NCBI GenBank assembly: GCA_964493325.1
Contig: CAZBMD010000001.1
Coordinates: forward strand, 62,001 to 126,000
DNA: 64,000 bases
Source: CAZBMD01 sp964493325
Lineage (GTDB): Bacteria; Babelota; Babeliae; Babelales; RVW-14
Direction of reading: 5' to 3'
A model generated the notes under the pieces. That model saw only the letters and a list, made by a program, of their open reading frames with translations, was not told where the DNA came from and made no database searches. Positions 37,451 to 45,699 of this stretch are shown in pieces (position 1 is the stretch's first letter; each line of letters opens with the position of its first letter). Position numbers and translations under genes: made by a program.

Positions 37451-38936
37451 AAAATTAGCTGCAATAATCATAACGCTTTTGTTTCATTCTATTTCTCTCA
37501 TAGGAAACCTACGCGCAGGCGTAAACTCATTGCAAAATCTCGCTTTTCAAAAAATCATAAACGAGCTGCGCAATACAAAAGTAAACTTGAACGAAGAAAT
37601 TCCCTATAGCCTTAGAGATGAAAATTATTCCTATAACAAGAATCTTGATAGCATACTTCTTTCACAACAAAGCTATTTATTTGATAGATTAGTAAAACCT
37701 TTGCATACCTATTTTCCAATTCTTGAAGAGCCGATCTGTGCTACACATATTGCCGGAATAGCCTCTCCCAACAACATTGATAAATCAGATATGATTCATT
37801 CGCTGATTCAGATAAAAAACGGTGAATTAAAAGGCTATCTTGTTTCAGCATCTCATGAAAATTCTATCAAGGTCTTGAATCCTCATACTGGTGAATGCAT
37901 AAGAACTCTTGAGGGACACACTGGTGCAATAACTTCAGTCATTGAACTTGTTTATTTGGATGCCAATATTTCATCAAAAATTAGACAAAATTATATTGCA
38001 TCAGCATCTCGTGACAATACCATCAGAGTTTGGGATATTTTAACAGGTGAATGTATCCGTATTTTTGAAGCAGAAGATGCCTTCGTTATTATCGAACTAA
38101 AAAATGGCACTATTGCATCTGCAGGAAAAGAAATAAAGATCTGGGATACTTCTATAGGTGAGTGTATTGAGATTCTAAGAGAACACTCCGATAGAATTAG
38201 CTCCTTAGCTCAACTAAATAATGATAATTTTCTCGCATCAGCCTCATTTGATGGCACAATCAAAATCTGGGATCTTTCTACAGGGCAATACATACGTATG
38301 CTTAATCATAATTACGACAGAATTCAACATTGGGCACTTTCTGTCATTCAGCTCAATAATGGCAATCTTGCATCTACATCAAGTGATAAAACTATTAAAA
38401 TTTGGGACCCATTTACAGGTGAATGCATCCGCACACTAGAGGGACATGACGATTCGGTAACCTGCGTCATCCAACTCAGAAACGGTAATCTTATATCTGG
38501 ATCTACCGATGGAACTATCAAAATCTGGGATCTTTCTAGAAACAAGGAAGATGAATGTCTAGCAACGCTAGACGGGCATACTAGCACAATAAAGACATTA
38601 GTTCAGCTTAATGACGGAAATCTTGTTTCTGGATCGTACGATCGTACCATTAAACTATGGCATCTCTATTCCCCAGACATGCAAAAATTCAGTCTTAAGC
38701 AATATATTCTTCTGCTGCATTTAAATAATTACAAAAACAATTATGAAACAATATCGCTTCATAACGAATGGTTAAAAATTTTTCAAACCCTACCTGAGAG
38801 CTGTCAGAACAAATTCCGTGCAATCATTCAAAATCAAGAAGACGATGATTATCAAGTAGGCTCAAAAAGAAAATATCTTAATGGTGAGACTCATTACCTA
38901 TTAACCAAAAACAAAAACTTAAAATATGAATTATAG
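37443..38936 (+). CDS. Secreted WD40-repeat protein
   Basis: The ATG at 37443 gives 497 residues. A signal peptide (about 1-25) is followed by an N-terminal helical region to about residue 110. Seven WD40 repeats then run to about 415 (for example SASRDNTIRVWD, TSSDKTIKIWD, GSTDGTIKIWD and GSYDRTIKLWH), enough for one closed propeller. The final ~80 residues form the module shared with the upstream gene. WD40 propellers bind proteins. With an export signal and no enzyme domain, a role outside the cytoplasm, possibly towards the host, is inferred. The repeats are close to each other at the DNA level, suggesting recent expansion. Confidence 0.85.
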   Translation: MNKKLAAIIITLLFHSISLIGNLRAGVNSLQNLAFQKIINELRNTKVNLNEEIPYSLRDENYSYNKNLDSILLSQQSYLFDRLVKPLHTYFPILEEPICATHIAGIASPNNIDKSDMIHSLIQIKNGELKGYLVSASHENSIKVLNPHTGECIRTLEGHTGAITSVIELVYLDANISSKIRQNYIASASRDNTIRVWDILTGECIRIFEAEDAFVIIELKNGTIASAGKEIKIWDTSIGECIEILREHSDRISSLAQLNNDNFLASASFDGTIKIWDLSTGQYIRMLNHNYDRIQHWALSVIQLNNGNLASTSSDKTIKIWDPFTGECIRTLEGHDDSVTCVIQLRNGNLISGSTDGTIKIWDLSRNKEDECLATLDGHTSTIKTLVQLNDGNLVSGSYDRTIKLWHLYSPDMQKFSLKQYILLLHLNNYKNNYETISLHNEWLKIFQTLPESCQNKFRAIIQNQEDDDYQVGSKRKYLNGETHYLLTKNKNLKYEL

Positions 38937-38965
38937 AGTCAAAATCTCATAAAAATTTCTGACTT

Positions 38966-39322
38966 TTATTTTTTAATTTTTGTCGAACGACCATGCGATT
39001 TTTCTACAGTATAACGTTGCTCAAGTTCTTCAAGCTTACTATGAATTGCTGACGTTAGATCGATATTATTCATATTACAAAATTGCAAAAGCAAGAGTGC
39101 AACATCTGCAATCTCATGCTCAATATCTTGACGATTTTTCTCCACAACTTCGTCTAATTCACTGTCTGGAGTAAATCTAAAATGCTCCATCAGCTCGCCT
39201 ACTTCGATAGCCATACACATGCTCAAATTTTTGGGCGTATGAAATTGCTCCCAGTTGCGGTCCCGAGAGAATTTTCTCATTTTATTTTTGAGCTCTTGAA
39301 TAGTTTCTTTTTGATCTTTCAC
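38966..39322 (-). CDS. MazG-like nucleotide pyrophosphohydrolase (dCTPase type)
   Basis: The 118-residue all-alpha protein carries the metal-binding motif of the MazG/RS21-C6 superfamily: EVGELMEHF, then EHEIADVALLLLQFCN, supplying the E-x-x-E and E-x-x-D ligands. Proteins of this size and pattern hydrolyse dCTP or modified dNTPs to monophosphates and pyrophosphate in the cytoplasm. It is convergent with the WD40 gene, 29 bases away. Confidence 0.85.
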   Translation of the reverse strand: MKDQKETIQELKNKMRKFSRDRNWEQFHTPKNLSMCMAIEVGELMEHFRFTPDSELDEVVEKNRQDIEHEIADVALLLLQFCNMNNIDLTSAIHSKLEELEQRYTVEKSHGRSTKIKK

Positions 39323-39358
39323 GACTATATCTCTTTTTTTAATCTGAAAAGCTAGTAA

Positions 39359-39964
39359 TTATTTGTTCCACGGCATGTGTGCTAGCAATAAAGCCATTCC
39401 ACACCAACCAGTTATCCCTGCAAACATTAATCCCATTCCGACAAATCCAGGCAATATATAAAATGCAGCATTAACAAAAGAGCCTAAAATTGTTCCCGAA
39501 AAAGCCAGAAATCCAGCTGCAAGTTGGGTTTGGCGATCAAGAGGCAATATGTTAGATCCACTTTTTTTAATATAAAAACCAGCACGCTCCCACGCTGCAA
39601 TTCCGCCATCAAGAGAAGCTATATCTAGCGAAGAATCTTGATTTAATAATTTTAAAGAAGCATCTAAACTTCGCCTTCCAGATTGACAATGAATTACAAT
39701 TCGCCCCAATTTTGATGGTAATTTTTCATGAGAAATTTCTGATAGAGGAATAAGAATTGACCCCTCTATACATTTAGATCGATACTCAGCTGGTTCACGA
39801 ACATCAACTAGCAATACTTCGTTTTTATCAAGAAGTTTTTTTAAATCTTCTACTGAAATAGTTTTTACCATTGAATTACAATATATTTTTGATTGCTGTT
39901 CTGTAATAATACATGATATGTGCATCAAACAAAAAATAACAATCAACACTCTTTTTAAAAACAT
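39359..39964 (-). CDS. Rhodanese-domain membrane protein (YgaP-like)
   Basis: The 201-residue protein has an N-terminal hydrophobic segment (about 1-22). A rhodanese domain (about 34-130) follows, with DVREPAEYRSKCIEG and the active-site cysteine in IHCQSGRRSLDA. A C-terminal pair of membrane helices (about 148-195) is of the DUF2892 type, as in E. coli YgaP. YgaP binds and transfers sulfane sulfur at the inner membrane. The extra N-terminal segment might place the domain outside the cytoplasm, unlike YgaP. The gene lies beside the dapF remnant. Confidence 0.82.
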   Translation of the reverse strand: MFLKRVLIVIFCLMHISCIITEQQSKIYCNSMVKTISVEDLKKLLDKNEVLLVDVREPAEYRSKCIEGSILIPLSEISHEKLPSKLGRIVIHCQSGRRSLDASLKLLNQDSSLDIASLDGGIAAWERAGFYIKKSGSNILPLDRQTQLAAGFLAFSGTILGSFVNAAFYILPGFVGMGLMFAGITGWCGMALLLAHMPWNK

Positions 39965-40083
39965 AAATTATCCTCTAAGCAACTAATCAACGGCAAGTTC
40001 TTAAAGAACAAGACTACACCTTAAACAATTAAATAAAAGAGACACTCGTCTAACATATTTATTTCAAAAAATAATAACAAAAA

Positions 40084-40176
40084 TTAACTCAAATCACCAC
40101 GAAACATAAACGAAACAGAGATTTTGAGTGCAACTGTTTTGTCTTCTTCAATCACGCATTAAATAGAGCCACCAGG
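40084..40176 (-). pseudogene. Remnant copy of the dapF 3' end
   Basis: On the minus strand this stretch aligns without gaps to the last ~93 bases of dapF (41325 onwards). The final 23 bases, including the stop codon, are nearly identical. Translation gives GGSI-stop-C, then VIEEDKTVALKIS and FRGDLS, against GGSVEC, TVEEDGNVILKAS and FRGDLS in dapF. The Glu codon has become TAA (at 40159-40161). Several other changes are conservative replacements, suggesting that the copy once evolved as a functional dapF elsewhere. It is in the same orientation as dapF and separated from it by the sialidase-like gene. Confidence 0.88.
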
Positions 40177-40280
40177 AGCACACATCTCCTTGCAAAACAA
40201 ACCTGAATGCGATATTTTACAATAAAATTAAAATAGAATTGATAGCCGTAATAAATCAAACAAATAATGAAAGAAAAGTA

Positions 40281-41321
40281 ATGAAAAATAATCGCATATT
40301 ATGCGCCTTAATGTTGTTATTTGGATTGATCAGTTCATCGCATGGAGCTTTTATTCCGTTAATAAACGAGATACAGCAAGTTCATGCTCCCACAATTATC
40401 GAAGCATCACCAGGAAACGTTCTTATTGCTTTTTATGGCGGACAAAAGGTAAACAATCCTAACAACAAAGGAACAAATGATTGCTCTATTTGGTTAACAA
40501 GTTTCTGCCTCCAAACAGGTTGGTGGGATTCTCCTCTACAAGTTGCATCAGGTATCGAGGTATTTGAAAAATCAATAGCATGCTGGGACCCTGTTTTGTG
40601 CAAACTAGCTTCTGGAAAAATCTATCTTTTTTACAAAATAGGCACAGATACCGCATCGTGGACAGGCTTTGTAAAATCTTCAGATGATAACGGACTTACC
40701 TGGTCAAAACCGCAATGTCTTGCTCAATTTGACGTTACAGGACCTCATAAATGCAAGCCTGTTATTACTCAGGACGCGCTCCTTTGTCCCGCAAGCAGAG
40801 CAAGTGAAGGTTTTCGAGCAGGATGTGTTGAGCGAGCAACTCATGACCTTGAGGTATGGGAAGTCAGCAACCTGATAACAAGCGACCAGGAAAAAGCCTT
40901 TTTGCAGCAGCCAACAATCTTTCAAACGAAAAATAACACCATTCACCTTATTTTTCGATCACGTAACTTGCCCTGCCTGTACACCTCGTCATATAAAAAT
41001 GGAGGATGTACACATCCTATAGAGACCAACCTTGCCGGCTCAGACTCAAGCCTTGATACACTCACACTTGATGATGGACGAGTATTACTTGCGTATAATG
41101 ATATTCAAGGAAGCGGTCGCCACCGACTTGTTTTGATGCAGTGCCAGAACAACGAATGCACGCAATGGAAGCAGGTGAAAGTTATTGCAGAATCAAATGA
41201 TTCATCAAAAATATTTTGCTACCCATCAATGATTCAAGACTCTCATGGAATGATACACCTTGTGTATATTCAAGACTACGAAAAAATCTGTTATGAAATT
41301 ATAGATCCAAGCAGCCTTTGA
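40281..41321 (+). CDS. Secreted sialidase-like (BNR/Asp-box) protein
   Basis: The ATG at 40281 gives 346 residues with a signal peptide (about 1-23). The protein reads as a six-bladed sialidase-type propeller: APTIIEASPGNVLIAFYGG near the start, the Asp-box SSDDNGLTWSKP, and later blades with HLIFRSR, LLAYND and HLVYIQD. These match the BNR_2 sialidase family in layout. Sialidases remove terminal sialic acid, but related BNR_2 proteins act on other glycans, so the substrate is open. The gene is convergent with dapF (3 bases apart) and flanked by a dapF remnant, so it appears inserted. Confidence 0.7.
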   Translation: MKNNRILCALMLLFGLISSSHGAFIPLINEIQQVHAPTIIEASPGNVLIAFYGGQKVNNPNNKGTNDCSIWLTSFCLQTGWWDSPLQVASGIEVFEKSIACWDPVLCKLASGKIYLFYKIGTDTASWTGFVKSSDDNGLTWSKPQCLAQFDVTGPHKCKPVITQDALLCPASRASEGFRAGCVERATHDLEVWEVSNLITSDQEKAFLQQPTIFQTKNNTIHLIFRSRNLPCLYTSSYKNGGCTHPIETNLAGSDSSLDTLTLDDGRVLLAYNDIQGSGRHRLVLMQCQNNECTQWKQVKVIAESNDSSKIFCYPSMIQDSHGMIHLVYIQDYEKICYEIIDPSSL

Positions 41322-41324
41322 TAA

Positions 41325-42155
41325 TTAACTCAAATCACCACGAAAAGCAATTGCTGCAGAAGCCTTGAGAATAACATTGCCATCTTCTTCAACTGTACAC
41401 TCAACTGAGCCCCCAAGCATGGTAATAAAAAAAGTCTGATTGATTTCAACTTTACCAAGTTGCGCCAAAAGACCAGCTACTGCCGCAGCGCCAGAACTGC
41501 ACGCAAGCGTTATACCGCAGCCACGCTCATACACAAGCACTTGAAAATGAGTAGAATCAATTTGCCAAACAAATTCAACATTAGTTTTACAAGGGAAGCT
41601 GACATGCTGTTCAATGACACGTCCATACTGCGTTAGCCATGCCAATTCTACTTGCTGAAAAACAATAAAATGAGGGTTGCCTATTTCGACGGTGTAGCCA
41701 GAAAAATTACCTACTGACGTTTTAATTGAATGTTCTATACCAACGGAAGGACTCCCGACATTGGTCAAAATTTGAATTTCAACTCCCGGCTTTTTTTCAT
41801 CAACAACGGTGCACGTAACTTCTCGCTGACCAAATTTAATAACAAAATTTTTGGGGAAATTGTACGTCGTGTACAAGTGAAACGCAACACAGCGCAGTCC
41901 ATTCAAACAGTTTTCTGCAGATGTTCCATCGCAATTAAAAACAAGCATCTCGGGTAAACCAAGCGTCGGATTGCTTTTGACAACCAAAACTCCATCAGCT
42001 CCCACTCCGTAGTGCCTATCGCAAATTTTTTGTACTTGCTCGGTAAAGCCAACGGCAGCAAGATCACTTTCTAAATAAAAAGATGCTCGCTTGTACCAAT
42101 CAAATAAAATAAAATCGTTACCAAGCGACTGATATTTAAAAAAATTATTGAGCAT
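41325..42155 (-). CDS. dapF: Diaminopimelate epimerase
   Basis: The ATG at 42155 (start MLNNFFKYQSLGNDF) overlaps the cysK-like stop by 11 bases and gives 276 residues. The acid-base cysteine pair is C83 (ENCLNGLRC) and C219 (LACSSGAAA). The supporting residues H162 (NPHF) and E210 (YERGCG) are present. The usual GxGET reads GCGIT here, a change outside the key catalytic residues. The enzyme makes meso-diaminopimelate for peptidoglycan and lysine. A diverged copy of the last ~93 bases is found at 40084-40176. Confidence 0.92.
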   Translation of the reverse strand: MLNNFFKYQSLGNDFILFDWYKRASFYLESDLAAVGFTEQVQKICDRHYGVGADGVLVVKSNPTLGLPEMLVFNCDGTSAENCLNGLRCVAFHLYTTYNFPKNFVIKFGQREVTCTVVDEKKPGVEIQILTNVGSPSVGIEHSIKTSVGNFSGYTVEIGNPHFIVFQQVELAWLTQYGRVIEQHVSFPCKTNVEFVWQIDSTHFQVLVYERGCGITLACSSGAAAVAGLLAQLGKVEINQTFFITMLGGSVECTVEEDGNVILKASAAIAFRGDLS

Positions 42156-43134
42156 GATACTCACGAGAAAAATTGGGTTGCTGATTTGTATTTGAGAGCT
42201 TTTCTGAATTTTGGTGTAACCCAAAAACTTTGCTCAGATATGCGCGACCGGAGTCTGCAAGGATAACAACAACTACATCAGAAGGTTGTAATTTTTTGCA
42301 ATACTGCAGAGCAACATGCATAACAGCTCCGCTACTTATCCCCATCAATAGTCCATGCTTTTGAGCAAGCGTACGCGTCATTGCAAACGCATCATCATCG
42401 GAAATTGGCAAAATTTCATCAACCACGGACTGGTCAAACGTATCTGAAATAACATCTATACCAAGACCCTCAACATTGTAAGCTTTTGGCTCTTTGCTTG
42501 AATACATGGATGTTGCCGCGTCAATACCAATAATTTTTACAGCAGGATTTTGCTCTTTAAGATAACGACCAATGCCCGACATGGTACCACAGCTACCAGC
42601 GCCCATAAAAACATGAGTCACCGTGCCGCTTGTTTGTTGCCAAATTTCAGGTCCAGTTGTTGAGTAGTGCGCAAGCGGATTGGATTTATTAAAATACTGA
42701 TTTGGCATAAACGCACCAGGTATGGTTTGAGCAAGACGCACGGCAAGCGTATGATAATTTGAAGGGTCGTCATGAGAGTCGGTATTTGGGCACACATGAA
42801 CTTCGGCACCGTAGGCACGCAAAACAGCTACTTTTTCGCTCGATGTTCGATCGGGCACCGTGATGATAACTCGATAACCTTTGACCTTACCAATCATCGA
42901 AAGAGCTATTCCCTGATTGCCCGATGATGCTTCAACAATAGTTCCACCTGGCTTAAGTTTGCCATTGCGCTCTGCTTCTTCAATCATAAAAAGTGCACAA
43001 CGGTCTTTGATGCTTCCTCCTGGATTGAGGTATTCCAGTTTAGCAAGAAGCAACGGCGCTGTTCCTAAATCAAGGCGTACAATAGGAGTATTACCAATCG
43101 CCTCAAGAAAATTTTTGTATGTATTTTGTGTCAT
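42145..43134 (-). CDS. cysK: Cysteine synthase / cystathionine beta-synthase family enzyme
   Basis: The 329-residue PLP enzyme has the Schiff-base lysine K43 in PGGSIKDR, the substrate loop EASSGNQGIAL (68-78) and the phosphate-binding GAGSCGTMSGIGRYLKE. The full domain ends near residue 300, followed by a short polar tail. It makes cysteine from O-acetylserine and sulfide, or acts as a cystathionine beta-synthase; sequence alone does not decide. It is translationally overlapped with dapF. No serine acetyltransferase is in the window. Confidence 0.85.
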   Translation of the reverse strand: MTQNTYKNFLEAIGNTPIVRLDLGTAPLLLAKLEYLNPGGSIKDRCALFMIEEAERNGKLKPGGTIVEASSGNQGIALSMIGKVKGYRVIITVPDRTSSEKVAVLRAYGAEVHVCPNTDSHDDPSNYHTLAVRLAQTIPGAFMPNQYFNKSNPLAHYSTTGPEIWQQTSGTVTHVFMGAGSCGTMSGIGRYLKEQNPAVKIIGIDAATSMYSSKEPKAYNVEGLGIDVISDTFDQSVVDEILPISDDDAFAMTRTLAQKHGLLMGISSGAVMHVALQYCKKLQPSDVVVVILADSGRAYLSKVFGLHQNSEKLSNTNQQPNFSREYHAQ

Positions 43135-43149
43135 AAAAAAGACCGATCA

Positions 43150-43186
43150 GAAAAAATAAACTAAGCATGTGATGTCTGCTTAGTTT
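43150..43186 (-). terminator. Terminator of the gene at 43256-44086
   Basis: Read on the minus strand, AAACTAAGCA and TGCTTAGTTT form a perfect 10-base stem with a 9-base loop, followed by ATTTTTT. Confidence 0.75.
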
Positions 43187-43255
43187 AAAGAGTTTGCAGG
43201 ACAATTGAAGTATTTAGTAGTGAAAGTTTTCACTTCTCGCTTGTTCATCAAAACT

Positions 43256-44086
43256 TTAAATATTAAGAGACACTTTATGATTATTACTGAGAAGAACTCT
43301 TTTTTTAAAATCACGATCTTTTTCATGTTCCCAACGCTGATGATCCAATTGCTTCTGCCGTTGTTTGCGTTCGAATTCGCGTTGGCGCTCTGCTTCTACG
43401 TGCTTTTCATAAAGTGTCGCTTGCGCAGTGTACTGTTCATGATTAATAACTGGCATCATACGATCCTCAAGAGTCTTTATTATCTCAGGAATTTTATCAT
43501 GAACGGTGTTACATTTAATTAAAAGATCTTTACTATCTTCTTGGGTCTGGATTTCTTCAATGGCCTCTTTTAATAATTGCTCGGCGCTACGTAAATCAGT
43601 AATAGCACAATTAATATCATTTCTACCAAGAACAAGAGGCCAGTTGGTGCCATATTTTGAATTAACATACTTAATAATAGCTTGATCATCATCAAAATTA
43701 TTTTTCACGAAAGAATCCAGCTCTGCCATGAGTACACGCTTAGACGTTTTTTGATATTTACCAAGAGGCGTGTACGTAAATAAATACTCAGAAAGACCCC
43801 ACCATGTAAGTCCTCCAATTCCAAGCGCCACAGTAACTGCAATTAGTGCTCGCAATCTTTCTTTCCGCTTTTGTTTTTCATCTTGTTCTTTTGGCTGTTC
43901 TAGCTGTTTTATAGGTTTTTTATTATTCAACAAAAAATAAGTAGTAGCTCCAGCAACTCCCCCAAGAACGACTCCACCAGCAGCAGCGCTTATTTGAGCG
44001 TTTCGCTGGCTCAAAGGCCGAGTATGAGAGATAAAACAAGATATCATCAATAACCCTGCAAAAAATTTTATTCTCAACTCTATCAT
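43256..44086 (-). CDS. Exported or membrane protein with coiled-coil tail, unknown
   Basis: The 276-residue protein has a signal-type N-terminus (about 1-24). A Gly-rich hydrophobic segment follows (AAAGGVVLGGVAGATTYFLL), then a charged linker and a second membrane segment (LRALIAVTVALGIGGLTWWG). A soluble region ends in a strongly charged helix (EAERQREFERKQRQKQ). Two membrane spans with a charged, probably cytoplasmic linker are predicted. No enzymatic motif or known family is recognised. It is upstream of cysK on the same strand but separated by a terminator. Confidence 0.65.
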   Translation of the reverse strand: MIELRIKFFAGLLMISCFISHTRPLSQRNAQISAAAGGVVLGGVAGATTYFLLNNKKPIKQLEQPKEQDEKQKRKERLRALIAVTVALGIGGLTWWGLSEYLFTYTPLGKYQKTSKRVLMAELDSFVKNNFDDDQAIIKYVNSKYGTNWPLVLGRNDINCAITDLRSAEQLLKEAIEEIQTQEDSKDLLIKCNTVHDKIPEIIKTLEDRMMPVINHEQYTAQATLYEKHVEAERQREFERKQRQKQLDHQRWEHEKDRDFKKRVLLSNNHKVSLNI

Positions 44087-44260
44087 GCCATAACCCTTTG
44101 TCAGAAAGTTAAACCTGTATGGAACCGTTCATCTATGACGATTTTATACAAAGAGCAGGTTTTTTCACCCACCTCAATATTTGTATTTACAACACAGCAA
44201 AGTTTACTAAGATTTGTCCTTATACAAATAGTTCGTCACATTAGCTCTTGGAGATCAATT

Positions 44261-45187
44261 ATGAAAAATAGACTGTCTTATCCGCTATTAACTCTAGCAT
44301 TCTTATCGTTAACAAATTATATACATCCTATGACTCCATATTCAAGCTTATATGAAGAGACTGAGCTTGAATATCAAACCGATACTGGAAAATGTTATAA
44401 ATGCAAAAAATCTTGTTTTGAAAGCGATAGTAATAATTATTACGAAGAAGATAGTGAAAAAAACAACGAGGTATATGTATGTCAAAAATGTTACGTCTTA
44501 TTTCATCAAGAATGCATACTATATTACGATAAGGACTGTTCTCAATGCCTGTCCAAAGACCTTTACAGTCGTCTCACGCCAATAAAAAAAACATTTAATT
44601 TAGCAACAATATCACAACTAAATGTTGACTTAGCAAATGCTAAGTGGGGAAAACTTGGCAATAATTCTTGTAGTTTTGTTGCTCACAACATTGAATACAT
44701 TTTACAGGTAATGGCAAATACGCGCTACGGAAAATCAATCTTAGACAAAGACGTTGATTTTGCGGTAGAACAGGAACTTTTAACCAATTTTTATGGTCAA
44801 AAAAACATAATGACTGAATTTGAGCATAAAAAAAGAGCTATTTTCTTAGCCATTCTTCTTAACGATCAAGAAAGGGTCAAAGGAATTCTTGATAAAGAAG
44901 ATGAATCCAGCAAGGATCTGTTGGTAAATTGTTTGGACTACGACGAATCAACTCCTTTACATTATGCAGCAAGACACGGAAATGAAGAAATGATTAAGAT
45001 TTTACGACAATACAATGCCTTAATCAAAAAAAATAAACGCGGAGGAACCCCTGTCATGTCGATACTAATTCGAAATTTCGACCCTGAATTAAAGAAAAGA
45101 TTGATAAGCGCATTTAATTGCTTGCAAAGCATCCAAGGCTCGGATGATAAAAATCTTATAAACTTACAAAATAACAACAATAATTAA
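44261..45187 (+). CDS. Secreted zinc-finger / ankyrin-repeat protein
   Basis: The ATG at 44261, behind GGAG, gives 308 residues with a signal peptide (about 1-22). Residues 45-96 hold eight spaced metal ligands, C45, C48, C74, C77, H82, C85, C93 and C96. This is the C4HC3 order of PHD and RING-variant zinc fingers, although the last loop is short. Residues about 227-270 form ankyrin-like repeats (STPLHYAARHGNEEMIKIL, then GGTPVMSIL). Such a combination is eukaryote-like. Together with the signal peptide it suggests a protein acting in the host. No E3-ligase activity can be claimed from sequence. Confidence 0.75.
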   Translation: MKNRLSYPLLTLAFLSLTNYIHPMTPYSSLYEETELEYQTDTGKCYKCKKSCFESDSNNYYEEDSEKNNEVYVCQKCYVLFHQECILYYDKDCSQCLSKDLYSRLTPIKKTFNLATISQLNVDLANAKWGKLGNNSCSFVAHNIEYILQVMANTRYGKSILDKDVDFAVEQELLTNFYGQKNIMTEFEHKKRAIFLAILLNDQERVKGILDKEDESSKDLLVNCLDYDESTPLHYAARHGNEEMIKILRQYNALIKKNKRGGTPVMSILIRNFDPELKKRLISAFNCLQSIQGSDDKNLINLQNNNNN

Positions 45188-45240
45188 AACAATAAAGGCT
45201 CGCGACTTACAGTAAGTCGCGAGCCTTTATTGTTTTAATT
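45182..45240. terminator. Very long perfect palindrome, bidirectional terminator
   Basis: Two 29-base arms (45182-45210 and 45212-45240) are exact reverse complements around a single base, with a core of GGCTCGCGACTTAC. The arms start and end with A/T runs. The repeat includes the stop codon of the zinc-finger/ankyrin gene and lies just beyond the convergent small secreted gene, so it can terminate both. Confidence 0.8.
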
Positions 45241-45252
45241 CGTATCTAGACT

Positions 45253-45483
45253 CTAGCGGGGTGCGTCTTCAGATTGATTATTATTCTGATTATTATTTGA
45301 ATTTCTTTGATTCAAAGCGACGCTGAATCGACCGTTATTGGCCCTCGAAGGACGAGCGGTTCGATGTCCAGCTGCACTATTAGAGTTCTCAGGCTTTTGA
45401 GGAAGATCTTTTGGGTCAATAGCCTTTACCCCTTGAGCAAGACTGATTGCTGCAATAGCCATTACTAGTAATTTCTTATTCAT
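45253..45483 (-). CDS. Small Asn-rich secreted peptide
   Basis: The 76-residue product follows an AGGAG site. A signal peptide (about 1-21, MNKKLLVMAIAAISLAQGVKA) is followed by a mature part of about 55 residues that is polar, disordered and rich in Asn, Arg, Gln and Ser (QRNSNNNQNNNQSED). No motif is recognised. Confidence 0.6.
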   Translation of the reverse strand: MNKKLLVMAIAAISLAQGVKAIDPKDLPQKPENSNSAAGHRTARPSRANNGRFSVALNQRNSNNNQNNNQSEDAPR

Positions 45484-45635
45484 ATATAACTCCTATTTCT
45501 TAACTCTTTAAATAAAAAGACCATAAATAAATCATATCAAATAGAAATACATATGACAAACGGACTCACAATCAATATAAAACCCTATTTTTAATAAAAT
45601 TCTGACTTAAAAAGCGGGCTCTAAACTTATATTTC

Positions 45636-45684
45636 TTTAAATAGAAAAAGAGGCCCTACAAGAGAGCCTCTTTTTCTATTTAAA
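45636..45684 (-). terminator. Terminator of groES-groEL
   Basis: A perfect 19-base stem (TTTAAATAGAAAAAGAGGC at 45636-45654 with its complement at 45666-45684) and an 11-base loop lie 16 bases after the groEL stop. Confidence 0.78.
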
Positions 45685-45699
45685 TTCAGATACTAAAGA

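Noticed and set aside
37443..38936. Repeat-rich DNA of the WD40 gene as a possible tandem-repeat locus
   Set aside because: The periodicity is explained by the coding of seven WD40 blades.
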